A stretch of 32,282 nucleotides of DNA from Paratrimastix pyriformis (lineage: Eukaryota > Preaxostyla > Paratrimastigidae): NCBI GenBank assembly GCA_027972325.1, contig JAPMOS010000298.1, positions 1 through 32,282 of the forward strand. The letters are read 5' to 3'. A program made the translations under genes and the position numbers. This document shows, in pieces, positions 20,143 through 28,984 of this stretch. The notes beneath the pieces are model-generated. The model was not told where the DNA came from, searched no databases, and saw only the letters and a list, made by a program, of their open reading frames with translations. Numbering within the stretch: position 1 is the first letter of the stretch; each line of letters begins with the position of its first letter.

Positions 20143-21215
20143 TGTTTGTCGGTACTAAAATCCATACCGGCGGTATGGATTTTCAATAGAAATCGAATTT
20201 TTCGAGGTGGTGTTCCGACATCATCCCAAGTGTTTTTCGATGAAACTCATCGATTTGCATCATCAGAACCGGTATCGCGATGTTTGTCGGTACTAAAATC
20301 CATACCGGCGGTATGGATTTTCAATAGAAATCGAATTTTTCGAGGTGGTGTTCCGACATCATCCCAAGTGTTTTTCGATGAAACTCATCGATTTGCATCA
20401 TCAGAACCGGTATCGCGATGTTTGTCGGTACTAAAATCCATACCGGCGGTATGGATTTTCAATAGAAATCGAATTTTTCGAGGTGGTGTTCCGACATCAT
20501 CCCAAGTGTTTTTTCGATGAAACTCATCGATTTGCATCATCAGAACCGGTATCGCGATGTTTGTCGGTACTAAAATCCATACCGGCGGTATGGATTTTCA
20601 ATAGAAATCGAATTTTCGAGGTGGTGTTCTGACATCATCCCAAGTGTTTTTTCGATGAAACTCATCGATTTGCATCATCAGAACCGGTATCGCGATGTTT
20701 GTCGGTACTAAAATCCATACCGGCGGTATGGATTTTCAATAGAAATCGAATTTTTCGAGGTGGTGTTCTGACATCATCCCAAGTGTTTTTCCGATGAAAC
20801 TCATCGATTTGCATCATCAGAACCGGTATCGCGATGTTTGTCGGGGGTACTAAAATCCATACCGGCGGTATGGATTTTCAATAGAAATCGAATTTTTCGA
20901 GGTGGTGTTCCGACATCATCCCAAGTGTTTTTCCGATGAAACTCATCGATTTGCATCATCAGAACCGGTATCGCGATGTTTGTCGGGGGTACTAAAATCC
21001 ATACCGGCGGTATGGATTTTCAATAGAAATCGAATTTTCGAGGTGGTGTTCCGACATCATCCCAAGTGTTTTTCCGATGAAACTCATCGATTTGCATCAT
21101 CAGAACCGGTATCGCGATGTTTGTCGGTACTAAAATCCATACCGGCGGTATGGATTTTCAATAGAAATCGAATTTTTCGAGGTGGTGTTTTGACATCGAA
21201 TTTTTCGAGGTGGTG
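20143..21215. repeat. 138-142-bp satellite array, about 7.7 monomers
   Basis: TGTTTGTCGG recurs at 20143, 20281, 20419, 20558, 20696, 20835, 20977 and 21118. Each monomer holds a perfect dyad with 13-bp arms (AAAATCCATACCG and CGGTATGGATTTT around one G) and a second palindrome (CGATGA-AAC-TCATCG). Monomers are nearly identical, so the array is young or homogenised. A damaged last unit ends near 21215. The flanks carry a rough inverted pair: the complement of 20107-20125 (GGCTCTAACCTTGGGTAA) resembles 21251-21270 (GGGTTCTAACCTTTGTTAA). The array lies between the minus-strand gene starting at 20087 and the plus-strand locus starting at 21294. Confidence 0.95.
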
Positions 21216-21293
21216 GTGTTCTCATTCAACTCGCGAGGTGGACCTTACCCCGGGTTCTAACCTTTGTTAACGCGCCTTTTTGCCGTTTTCAGA

Positions 21294-22276
21294 TGAACTC
21301 GATCGATTGGAACCAGTTCCACACCCCCCAAGAAGCCATTGAGTATTGCGAGGGTGCGATCGGCCAGGACCCCCCGAAATGGGCCGAGGGTTACCAGGCG
21401 ATCAATTGGTTGTTTTTACTCGCTCCCTCGTTTTCCCGAAACTTGTTGTCATAGCTTCCGTCGACGCCTCTCCTCCCTCACCCAGCCGTTGGGCGCGGGG
21501 CTCGTGACGCCCTACCATCTGGAGCTGATTCGACAGACTTTTGACGGCCTTTTCCGGCCGTCCTCACCTGATTCCGCCGGCAAAGACCTCCTCCTCGACA
21601 TCGGTGGGGAGGAGGACGAGCCCGAACGCGAGGAGCCCTCGTCCGTATTTGCATCGCACCTCCGGCTCGGTGCTAAATTCGTTCTTTGTTAGGTCTCCCG
21701 CCCCCGCCGCCACGCACACCGCACCAGGAGCGCCCCCTGCCCCGACCCCTACCGCCCCGAAGGCCCCGACCGCCCTGACCGCCCGTCCGACGACGCCCGC
21801 CTCTGGCGCCGTCGAGCACAAGGACAAGGGAACTGGAGCCGCTCGGCCGTCTGTCGGAGCGGGTTCTGGCCTTTCCCAGCTGATTCTTTTTTGGATTTCA
21901 GAATCCTGGACGACGATGATGTGCCGAGCCCGCCCAAGCCCAAGAAGGCGGCCCCGGCGGCCGCCAAGCCCAAGAAGGATCGCGAGGCCCCCGAAGAAGG
22001 CAAGAAGGCGGCCCCGGTGGCCGCCAAGTCCAAGAAGGAGGCCGCCAAGGAGGCGAAGGCCGCGGCCCCGGCCCCCCCGCCACCGGCCCGCCGGAAGCCT
22101 GGGCCGCCTCATGAGGCCAAGGAGGCTGCGGAGGCGAAGGGCTCGGACGACGCCCCCCAGGAGGACGCCAGGCCGCGGCACCGGCACAAGCACCCGGCCC
22201 CAGTGGAGATCTCCTCCTCGTCGTCGGACGAGGGCGGCCGTGCCCCCGAACCCAAGGCGAAGGCCGAGCGCAAGCG
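21294..22276 (+). CDS. N-terminal part of the multi-domain locus
   Basis: TTTTCAG at 21287-21293 directly precedes ATG (MNSIDWNQFHTPQEAIEYCE), so this is probably the first coding exon after an upstream intron. Coding blocks include RRRLSSLTQPLGAGLVTPYH and GKDLLLDIGGEEDEPEREEP, then a low-complexity basic region of Ala, Pro and Lys repeats (PKPKKAAPAAAKPKKD) and a Ser-rich acidic patch. Blocks are separated by short GT...AG intervals of about 46-50 nt. The low-complexity part looks like a nuclear, DNA-binding tail but has no defined domain. Retroposon B interrupts it at 22288. I treat the whole locus as a possible virus-like element and do not join its pieces. Confidence 0.5.
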
Positions 22277-22287
22277 GGCCCGGCCGA
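22277..22287 (+). repeat. Left target-site duplication of retroposon B
   Basis: GGCCCGGCCGA at 22277-22287 is repeated exactly at 23762-23772, immediately after the (AC)n tail. Confidence 0.9.
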
Positions 22288-23761
22288 ACTCCCCCGGCAC
22301 TATTCTCAGTTCAACACGATTTACGCAGGGCTATGGCCTGCGAAATCACTGCGGTGAATGATGATCTGGACGACGCAACCATTGCTTTTATTGAAAAACA
22401 TGCTTCTATTCTTGATGAAGAAGATCCATTTCTGTGCTTTATTGACGAGCTCGACGATCATCGAGCTATCTTCCGGAGCATGGACCAGCTGAGCCGTCTT
22501 TCCTTCACTTCTACCATGATCCCTGAGTTTGGCAAACTTTTTGGGTATTTGGTGGCCTCTGAGAAGCGCATCCCGTCGACCAAGTTGCTTCAGCGCATCA
22601 GTTTGAGCATTCTACGGTCGGCGGGGGGCGATCAATCTCTGTGCTGCCAAAAGCTTGCGCAATTGATTCAATTCATTTGTGGTGCCACCATTTTCAATTT
22701 GGAGTCTTCCAGCAAGCCCGTTACTGTATCGCGAGTATCGATGGCGACCCCCGTTCCCGCCCGACCTGTGGCTTCGGTGAACCCGTCCACTGCTTCGCCG
22801 CAATCCGGCCTGTGTCCAAAGTCACCGAGCACTGTCAAACAGCCTCCCGGAAAAGTGACCGCACATTGCATCGACCCCTCAGCTGCCCCGCTTCAGCTTG
22901 GAGGTGGTACGAGTCGGCCACGTCCGCCATCCCCCGAACCTTCGCCAGCAAAGAAGAAGGACAGGGTTGAGGGGAGAAGGCTGATTACAACTTTTGCTGC
23001 GCCCCGTTGCCCACCAGCAGCCCGCGCCGGTCGGGAATCCGTTCGCCAGGGTGCCGCCCCAGCCCCCACTGCATCTGCAGCAGCCCCCACTGCATCTGCA
23101 CCAGCCCCCACTGCATCTGCACCAGCCCCACTGCGACTCCCACTGTGGCTCCCCTGCCCATGCCCCCTGCCCCTGCCCCTGCCCCTGCCCCCCGCCCATG
23201 TTGCCCCTGCCCATGTTGCCCCCTGCCCATGCTGCCCCTGCCCATGCTGCCCCTGCGCTTGTCCCTGCCCCCCAGCGCAAGGGCTTCTTGCCACGCCGAA
23301 GGGAGCCTCGCTCTGCCCCACGGATCTGGGGTTGAAGGGGAGCGGGCGGCTCGAGTGCCCGCGGGACCGGACGGGCCGCGGAGGCGGGACTTTGGATGGT
23401 GGATCCGCCAACAACACGCCCCGATGTTCGTGTTCCGCACCAGTACCAGATGGTACATGGGGACGCGGATGCCCAACGCCCAAGAAGTCCCAATGTAAGG
23501 GAACAGGTTCCTTTCGGTTCAATCTTTGTCCCGTTGTTCAGTCTTTTCCCTGATTTATCTCCCTCGATCCACCCTATTCCTTGGTCCCCTCCTCCCCCGT
23601 TCTTTCTACCTCTCCCTGCCTGGCCATAGCCCCCCGCCCCAGGGCTCCCAGGCCCGCAGAACGGTGGGGACATGGGAGGGACTAGGGTCACAGCTACCCC
23701 CGGCTTCGGCCGAATCGGGAGTTTTGCATCTCTATGTTGCAAACATGTATGACACACACAC
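22288..23761 (+). mobile_element. Retroposon B, 1,474 bp, with 11-bp target duplication
   Basis: It starts ACTCCCCCGGCACTATTC and ends in (AC)n (23752-23761), and exact 11-bp duplications flank it. The 3' end has a UUCG hairpin CGGC-TTCG-GCCG (23701-23712), then TTTGCA...TGCAAA (23723-23743), then GTATG and the tail. It has no reverse transcriptase, so it must rely on another element's machinery. It is almost the same as retroposon C and more distantly like retroposon A at both ends. It sits inside the coding part of the locus starting at 21294, so it arrived after that locus. Confidence 0.9.
22333..23553 (+). CDS. Retroposon B ORF, 406 residues
   Basis: ATG at 22333 (MACEITAVNDDL) follows an AT-containing leader. 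The first 130 residues are acidic and helical (DDATIAFIEKHASILDEEDP, then a Leu-rich stretch KLLQRISLSILRS and a Cys pair CCQKLAQLIQFICG). A Ser/Pro region follows, then Pro/Ala repeats (PTASAPA units) whose reading frame differs from copy C because of indels. Both copies retain, in one alternative frame, a common ending with DFGWWIRQQHAPMFVFRTST and a stop at 23496-23498, which may be the original C-terminus. The family is not recognised; ORF1-like RNA binding is a guess. The 15-bp Pro-Thr-Ala-Ser repeats lie at about 23060-23130. Confidence 0.6.
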   Translation: MACEITAVNDDLDDATIAFIEKHASILDEEDPFLCFIDELDDHRAIFRSMDQLSRLSFTSTMIPEFGKLFGYLVASEKRIPSTKLLQRISLSILRSAGGDQSLCCQKLAQLIQFICGATIFNLESSSKPVTVSRVSMATPVPARPVASVNPSTASPQSGLCPKSPSTVKQPPGKVTAHCIDPSAAPLQLGGGTSRPRPPSPEPSPAKKKDRVEGRRLITTFAAPRCPPAARAGRESVRQGAAPAPTASAAAPTASAPAPTASAPAPLRLPLWLPCPCPLPLPLPLPPAHVAPAHVAPCPCCPCPCCPCACPCPPAQGLLATPKGASLCPTDLGLKGSGRLECPRDRTGRGGGTLDGGSANNTPRCSCSAPVPDGTWGRGCPTPKKSQCKGTGSFRFNLCPVVQSFP

Positions 23762-23772
23762 GGCCCGGCCGA
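23762..23772 (+). repeat. Right target-site duplication of retroposon B
   Basis: Exact copy of GGCCCGGCCGA; see the left copy at 22277-22287. Confidence 0.9.
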
Positions 23773-23800
23773 CCGACCCGGACGACTTCTCCCCGGAGGC

Positions 23801-23949
23801 CGCTCGCCAAGTACTGCAGTCCGTCGTTGATCTCGTCAATGCGTACCTTGCGCGCCACCCTCCTCCTCCCACCCCGCTCGCCAAGTAATGCAGTCCGTCG
23901 TTGATATCGTCAATGCGTACCTTGCGCGCCACCCTGCCTCCTCCCACCA
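23801..23949 (+). repeat. 74-bp tandem duplication
   Basis: CGCTCGCCAAGTA begins a unit at 23801 and again at 23875; the two units are nearly identical. The encoded protein segment (ARQVLQSVVDLVNAYLARHP) looks helical. Confidence 0.85.
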
Positions 23950-23999
23950 CTCGTGACCTGTTTTCATCGTTTCCCTTTTTGAACAAGTTACTGACTGCA

Positions 24000-24485
24000 C
24001 ATTCCTTTCGCTTTGTTCGTTGTTAGCTCTTCGATCTCTCTGTCGGAAAAGTGCCACGGCAAGAGGGCCCATGTGCTGCTGAGCTCCATCGACCCCTGCC
24101 CGAGCCTCGCCCGGCCCCTTGCCTACGAGCGCCTCGGAGCAATTGTGGAATGGTTCGAGAAGCTGGGAGCGGCCGTCCTGTTCAGCATAATCGTCCAAAC
24201 GTCGGCCCTGGACGAGGCTCGATACCAGGTGGTCGACGGCTCGCACCGGTCTGACAATGCTCTTTTTGGTGGATCGGCCTCTAATCGTGCCCCTAGGTTC
24301 CAGGTTGCGCGCATCATCGTGGACCCGCGCCGGGTCTCCGAGTTGCCGCCCGAGATCACCGCAGAACAGCGGACCGAGCTTCGCCAAAGGGTGGAGAAGC
24401 TCAACAAGCTACACCCCAGATCCGGCAGGTCTCTTGCACGTTGTCTCCGCCCTCATAACAACGCACCTCTTCCCCTGCACAGCAC
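24000..24485 (+). CDS. ParB/Srx-like domain block
   Basis: An open frame (24013-24489) contains HVLLSSIDPCPSLARPLAYE, IVEWFEKLGAAVLFSIIVQT and ARYQVVDGSHRSDNALF (24219-24262), then FQVARIIVDPRRVSELPPEI. The sequence 'ssI.P...aRpl', a helix, 'siiVqt', then 'Y.VvDG.HR..A' follows the ParB/sulfiredoxin-like fold, whose DG-x-HR motif binds nucleotide. ParB-like domains are often found with DNA methyltransferases in bacteria and phages, and a methyltransferase-like block lies 2 kb downstream here. The acceptor-like TTGTTAG at about 24027 and a GT...CACAG interval (about 24429-24483) suggest splicing at both ends. The assignment rests on motif pattern only. Confidence 0.5.
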
Positions 24486-26230
24486 CTGAAGGAGGACTAC
24501 ATCGACGTGGCCGTTTACAACACTCGATCCGGAGGCCATGCTCGAGCTGCAACATCGGGTCAACCTGCTTACTCACGACGCGCGGTTTGGAAGCAGCACC
24601 TTCGACGTCCTGCTGAACCTCAAGCGTGCATCCCTCCAAGTCTGTCGTCTCCCGTCTCTTGATTATCATCACCCCACCTCCCGCCCTTATCAGGCCCCAA
24701 GCGCTACATCCGTGAGGATCCTGACTTTGCCACACATTTGGAACCCGCCCTCAAGGAGCTGCACTTCCCCAAAGGCGAAGACGCCCCGGCCAAGCTTGTG
24801 AAGATTCTGGAGTGCTTCTCCCTGGAGATGCTGTGTGCCCTCTCCCAGCTCCCGGTTGAGCGACAGCCGTCAGCCACGAACCTGTGGCGCATCTTTGAGG
24901 TCCGCATGCACCAACCATTTCCACGCTGCCGCTCACACGTCCTGCCCGCCAGGCCAGGGATGCGGAGATGAATCGGTGGCTTGCTCGCGCCATGTTGGAG
25001 GGGTCGTTCAGTGGTTCCGAGGCCACCTCTACTGCAGCGGCCGATCTCAAGAAGCCCATTCGGCAGGCCGAGCAGACCTTCATGCTGCTCGAGGCCCACG
25101 ATGCAGCTGAGGTGGCCGCCGGAGACCACCCCCCCGTCCTCTACCTGCCCCCCGACGAGGCCGCCCGTGAGATCCTGCGGTGCCATCTCGTCCGGACCGA
25201 GACCTTTGCCTTCATGAACTGCCTCAACGTGCGGCCCTTCCCATTCCGCAAGGGCAAGGTTCGACTCCCGGCCTTCTCCGAGGAGCTGGGTGAGCTGGGC
25301 TGCCCGTTCGAGCGCCTCAACGAGACGGACGTTGGCAACATGCCCCAGGAGATCACCTTCATGGACGGCCGGCGGCTCTCCGAGTTCGAGTTGGTCCTCG
25401 GCTACTGGCTGGGGTGGTGCGCGGCACAACTGCCACCGGCAATGCAGGACTACCTGATGCCCGAGCACTGCCCGTACGCCCGGCTCTGGGAGGAGATGGG
25501 CCACCACGACATCCCCCGTGCCAGCAAGCGCATGCTGAAGACCGTCGACCGGGAACTACGTGAGGAAAGGCGGGCACTCCGGGAGGAAGCCGCCTCCGAG
25601 CACCCAGAGCCGCCGAAGTCAGAGCCGGCCAAGCGGGCCACCCTGAAGGCGCTTCTTTCCCAAGCCGAGCCGACCTCCGAAGCCGAGGCCAAGGCGGCGG
25701 AGGCCGATGACGAGTATGAGGTCAAGGCCTGCGCACTCCCACCGGAGTCGGCCACCGAGGAAGCCCAGCCTTCGTCGAAACCGGTGCCCGAGCCCGAGCC
25801 CAAAGCCAAGCCCCGAGCCAGCCAGGCCAAGCCGCCGCAGCCCGCCCCCCAGGCCAAGCCGCCGCAGCCCGCCCCCCAGGCCAAGCCGCCGCAGCCCGCC
25901 CCCCAGGCCAAGCCGCCGCAGCCCGCCCCCCAGGCCAAGCCGTCGCCTCAGCCCCAGCCGGCTCAGCCTCAACCCCAGACCCCGGCCCAGGCCCAGCAAC
26001 AACACTCCAAGCCACCGCAGCAGCGTCAGTCGCCCAGGCCACCACCAAGCCCGCGTCCGCTGCGCCTCGTTCCGGCCCCCAGCTGCTTTCCGCACCCGCG
26101 GAGGGCCCCGATCCCTCATGGGAAAACCTTGGCCCGGTTCTACTGCGGGGATGCCGAAGCGATCTTGTTTCGCGCGAAGGATAATCCCGGCCGTGTCTGC
26201 AGTTTCCAACTTGTTGGATCCCCACTAACA
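24486..26230 (+). CDS. Helical middle region and Pro/Gln linker of the locus
   Basis: Coding blocks include [17 protein letters not shown] and [20 protein letters not shown] segments and then a long open frame from 24968 ([20 protein letters not shown]). That frame has helical stretches ([40 protein letters not shown]) and a long disordered linker of Pro, Gln, Ala and Lys. The frame stays open to 26983, but sequence after about 26230 fits the methyltransferase better in a neighbouring frame, beyond a GT...TTCAATAG interval that looks like an intron. No known domain is recognised in this part. Confidence 0.5.
25826..25942 (+). repeat. 27-bp tandem repeat (AKPPQPAPQ units)
   Basis: GCCAAGCCGCCGCAGCCCGC begins units at 25826, 25853, 25880 and 25907, with a degenerate fifth at 25934. 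The period is 27 bp, nine codons, inside the linker of the locus. Confidence 0.9.
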
Positions 26231-26249
26231 TCCTCGTTTTATTCAATAG

Positions 26250-27131
26250 ACACTGTATACCTTGGCCGTGTTGGATGCTCCCTGGGGCATTACCGACGAC
26301 CCTCGAGACAGACCCACCCCGGACTACGGATCCCTGGCCCAGTACCTCGACTCGTTCATTGCCCCAATGGTACCATCATTGTGATGGATACCGAGGCCAA
26401 CTTGTCCCTGAGGAGGTGGAGCTGCCCATCGAGGTCTTCCAGCGAGGCCACGAGGGGCCCGTCAACTGGCGCTGGGATGTACTGTGCCCTTCTCCGAGTG
26501 CGAAGTTGGCCGAGGATGAACGCTGGGCCAACCCTGCGCACCAACGCGGTCTACCTGCGGCACCAGGCGGGGCAGGCCCGCTTCGCCAAGCCGGCCGATC
26601 TTTACGTCTACCTCTTCCGCCGCTACGGAGGGCCGGGCCCTGTGTTGGACTGCTACTGCGGCTGTGGGCCAGCTCTCTTGGCGGCAGAGGCCACCGGAAC
26701 GCGCGTTGATCTAATTGACCGGGCGCCTGCAGTGGAGAGCCTCATGATCGGCCACGTGCCTCCGGTGCTGGTGCACCGGCAGGACGAAGCATACCTGCCC
26801 CTCGAAGCCCACGAGACGGAGCTTTGCAACGTCGTTGCACCCCCTGTCGACGAATGGGACCTGCATCTTCCTCTGCTCCCCTCAAGAAGAACCTGCCCCG
26901 CCTCAACAAGAAGAGCAGGCCTCCGAGCAGACCACCACCGCCGAGCAACAACAACAAGAGCAGGCCTTCGAGCTTCAAGATGACCAAGAGGGCCCCCTGA
27001 TCCCCGCTCCCGATGATGAGCCTTATCAGCGGCCTCCTCCTTCCGACGAGCTCAACCCGCTGCTGGACCCGCTCAGTCCGGATGCTTTGGGCGAGGACCT
27101 TCAGCCCGAGGAAATCGAGGACTTGCCGTAA
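26250..27131 (+). CDS. Adenine-methyltransferase-like domain and acidic tail
   Basis: After an acceptor-like TTCAATAG (26242-26249), a frame reads TVYTLAVLDAPWGITDDP, in which DAPW (Asp codon 26274-26276) matches the D/N/S-P-P-Y/W catalytic motif of N6-adenine/N4-cytosine methyltransferases. Downstream, another frame reads ARFAKPADLYVYLFRRYGG and then PVLDCYCGCGPALLAAEATG (about 26638-26700), which matches the SAM-binding F-x-G-x-G motif with its preceding KP..L helix. DAPW first and the SAM motif second is the beta-class order. A Gln/Glu/Pro-rich tail ends EDLP with TAA at 27129-27131. The frame changes within the domain. Alternative: an unrelated Rossmann enzyme. Confidence 0.5.
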
Positions 27132-27610
27132 CTTGTAATACAATCCCTCTTTTCGATCCTGATTTTTTTTTTTGGTTTGTTTTTTTCTAAGAAACACGAT
27201 ACATCGAGAAATTGCCTCGATTGAACAACAAGCCACCGGGCGGGATCGGGACCCGGAGGGGGTCTGGGACCGGGAGTAGTGCTCGCTGGACGGGCTGCAT
27301 GACCAGGGTGATAGCCACTCCTGTGGCGCCTCTGATATGGAGCCAATCGAAGTTGACGACCTCCTCCACCGCTTCCTGAGGAGGAGTTATTTTTCGGAGG
27401 TGATGATGGTGACGAGGCGGCACATGAGGAGGCCGAAGAGCCAGCCCTTGGAGACCTGGACCCCGCAGAAGCCGCCGAGATTGACGTCGTGGTTGATGTA
27501 GCAGCAGACGATGGTGATGTGGCTGATTATGGAAGCTACGACCGGACGGCGCGGGGATCCATCTAATCCTTGCCGGGATCGAACGTCTGTTTTTTGGTTT
27601 TTTCGGGGTC
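27132..27610 (+). other. Spacer with acidic coding-like stretch
   Basis: It begins with a T-rich tract (about 27162-27190). A frame at about 27380-27567 is acidic (FFGGDDGDEAAHEEAEEPAL) and could be an exon. A pyrimidine-rich CATTTTTCCAG ending at about 27650 opens the integrase block. Confidence 0.35.
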
Positions 27611-28983
27611 ATGATCAATGCCCCCGTTTGTCTCATTTTTCCAGTTCGGGAAGGATCACGCAGTTACCGGTCGAACTGTCTAAAACACGCCAATGAAGGG
27701 TTGTACCGCGTCGAGCGGGGAGTTCTGCAGCTCCGCTTCGACCACGAGATCCGCGATCGGCCCATCTGGGTGCCCGTGATCTACCCGCTTGCCCGCCGTG
27801 TGCGCTTGCTGCGGCGCTTGCATGTCCAGCAGGGGCACCTCAACCGAGATGCCCTGATTGCCTACTCGAAGGGCCTCTTCTACATCCATGGCGTGGATCA
27901 GCTTGCGCGGGACATCATCGGGACGTGTGGCCAGTGCCAGAGCGTCCGGCCCACGTACGAGCATCCCAAGTACCACGCCTTGGTGGTCAACCGGCCCCTC
28001 GAGGTGGTCGAGCTCGACTGCGGCGGCTTCGAGATGAGCTGCCAGCCGCCTCGCGCGTTCTGCGTCCTGGTGGACCACTTCACGAGCTACATGTGGGCCG
28101 CCGCGACACGGGAGACGAAGGCCACCGGGGAGGAGGTGACCGACCTTCTCAGTCGTGTGTTCACCAGCGACGAGCCCAATCTGCTCCCCACCCGGATCGT
28201 GACCGACAATGGGACCGAGTTCGTCAACCAGCGCGTGGCCGAGTGGATCGCGTCTGTTCTGTGCGTTTCGGATTTGCTCTTCACAGTCATCAACCCGCTC
28301 AGGAACAAGAACCTGCTGCCCGGGGTCCACATGGAGCACCACCGGTCGAGGCCGTACTACCCCAGTCTCATGGGAAGGCCGAGAACGCCGTCAAGAAGAT
28401 CAAGAACCGGGTGATGAAGATGCGTATCGTGCCGGCCACCAACCGCGAGCTGCCGTGGCAACCCTTCCTGCAGCCCGCCGTGCACCTGTACAACACGGCC
28501 ACGGTTTCTTCGGTCTTCCAGCAACGCCCGGTTGTGATGATGGCGCTCTACCTCCCCGAGTACGAACAACTGGGCGACATGGCCCAGCTGCCGGACAAGT
28601 TCGCCAACCTGACGGCCGCGGAGGTGCGCCAAATCAAGGAGGCCGTGGCGTTCTACCGGCACCGCGAGTACGGCTACATTGAGCGGCGCCGCAACAAGGA
28701 CCAAGAGACCATCGAGGAGGGGACTCGCGTCATGGTCGCCCCGCCTGCCAAATGGCGCCGGCCCGGCATTGGCAGGTTCTGCTGGTCCGGGAGGGTGGCG
28801 GAACGCATGCGTAACGGCACCTACGTCATCGAGTTTGAGGATCGGGTCAAGCCGGGCATTCCCAAGGTCTACGGGCGCAACAAGCTGCGGCCTTACGATG
28901 CCACCTTCGATGCCCCGCTCCCTGCTGCGGGAGGCGCTCTGGTCCCCGTCGTTGATCGCCGGCGTCACGCGCCCCCAGAATAA
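27611..28983 (+). pseudogene. Retroviral-type integrase (LTR-kin or Ginger-like), fossil
   Basis: The protein has an H-H-C-C zinc finger (LHVQQGHLNRDALIAYSK, then IIGTCGQCQS), and a DDE core with Asp in VVELDCGGFE (about 28010), Asp in IVTDNGTEFVN (about 28200) and Glu in GKAENAVKKIKN (about 28376, in a neighbouring frame). A GPY/F-like tail follows, with RVMVAPPAKWRRPGIGRF and VYGRNKLRPYDATFD. This is the layout of Gypsy-type and Ginger integrases. No reverse transcriptase, RNase H or LTR pair is visible around it, so it is not a complete LTR retrotransposon here. It is close to whole, with about one or two breaks. Being next to the methyltransferase and ParB-like blocks suggests one element or one domesticated locus. 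Confidence 0.8.
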
Positions 28984-28984
28984 A
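28979..28984 (+). promoter_or_regulatory. AATAAA overlapping the integrase stop codon
   Basis: AATAAA spans the TAA at 28981-28983 and is a plausible poly(A) signal. Confidence 0.35.

Noticed and set aside
20143-21215. CRISPR-like array
   Set aside because: Whole 138-142-bp monomers repeat head to tail with no variable spacers, and the DNA is eukaryotic.
20146-21270. Plus-strand frames through the satellite (20146-20520 and 20902-21270)
   Set aside because: Open only because 138 is a multiple of three; the repeated peptide has no domain.
21294-28983. Complete LTR retrotransposon
   Set aside because: No reverse transcriptase, RNase H, protease or LTR pair is visible around the integrase.
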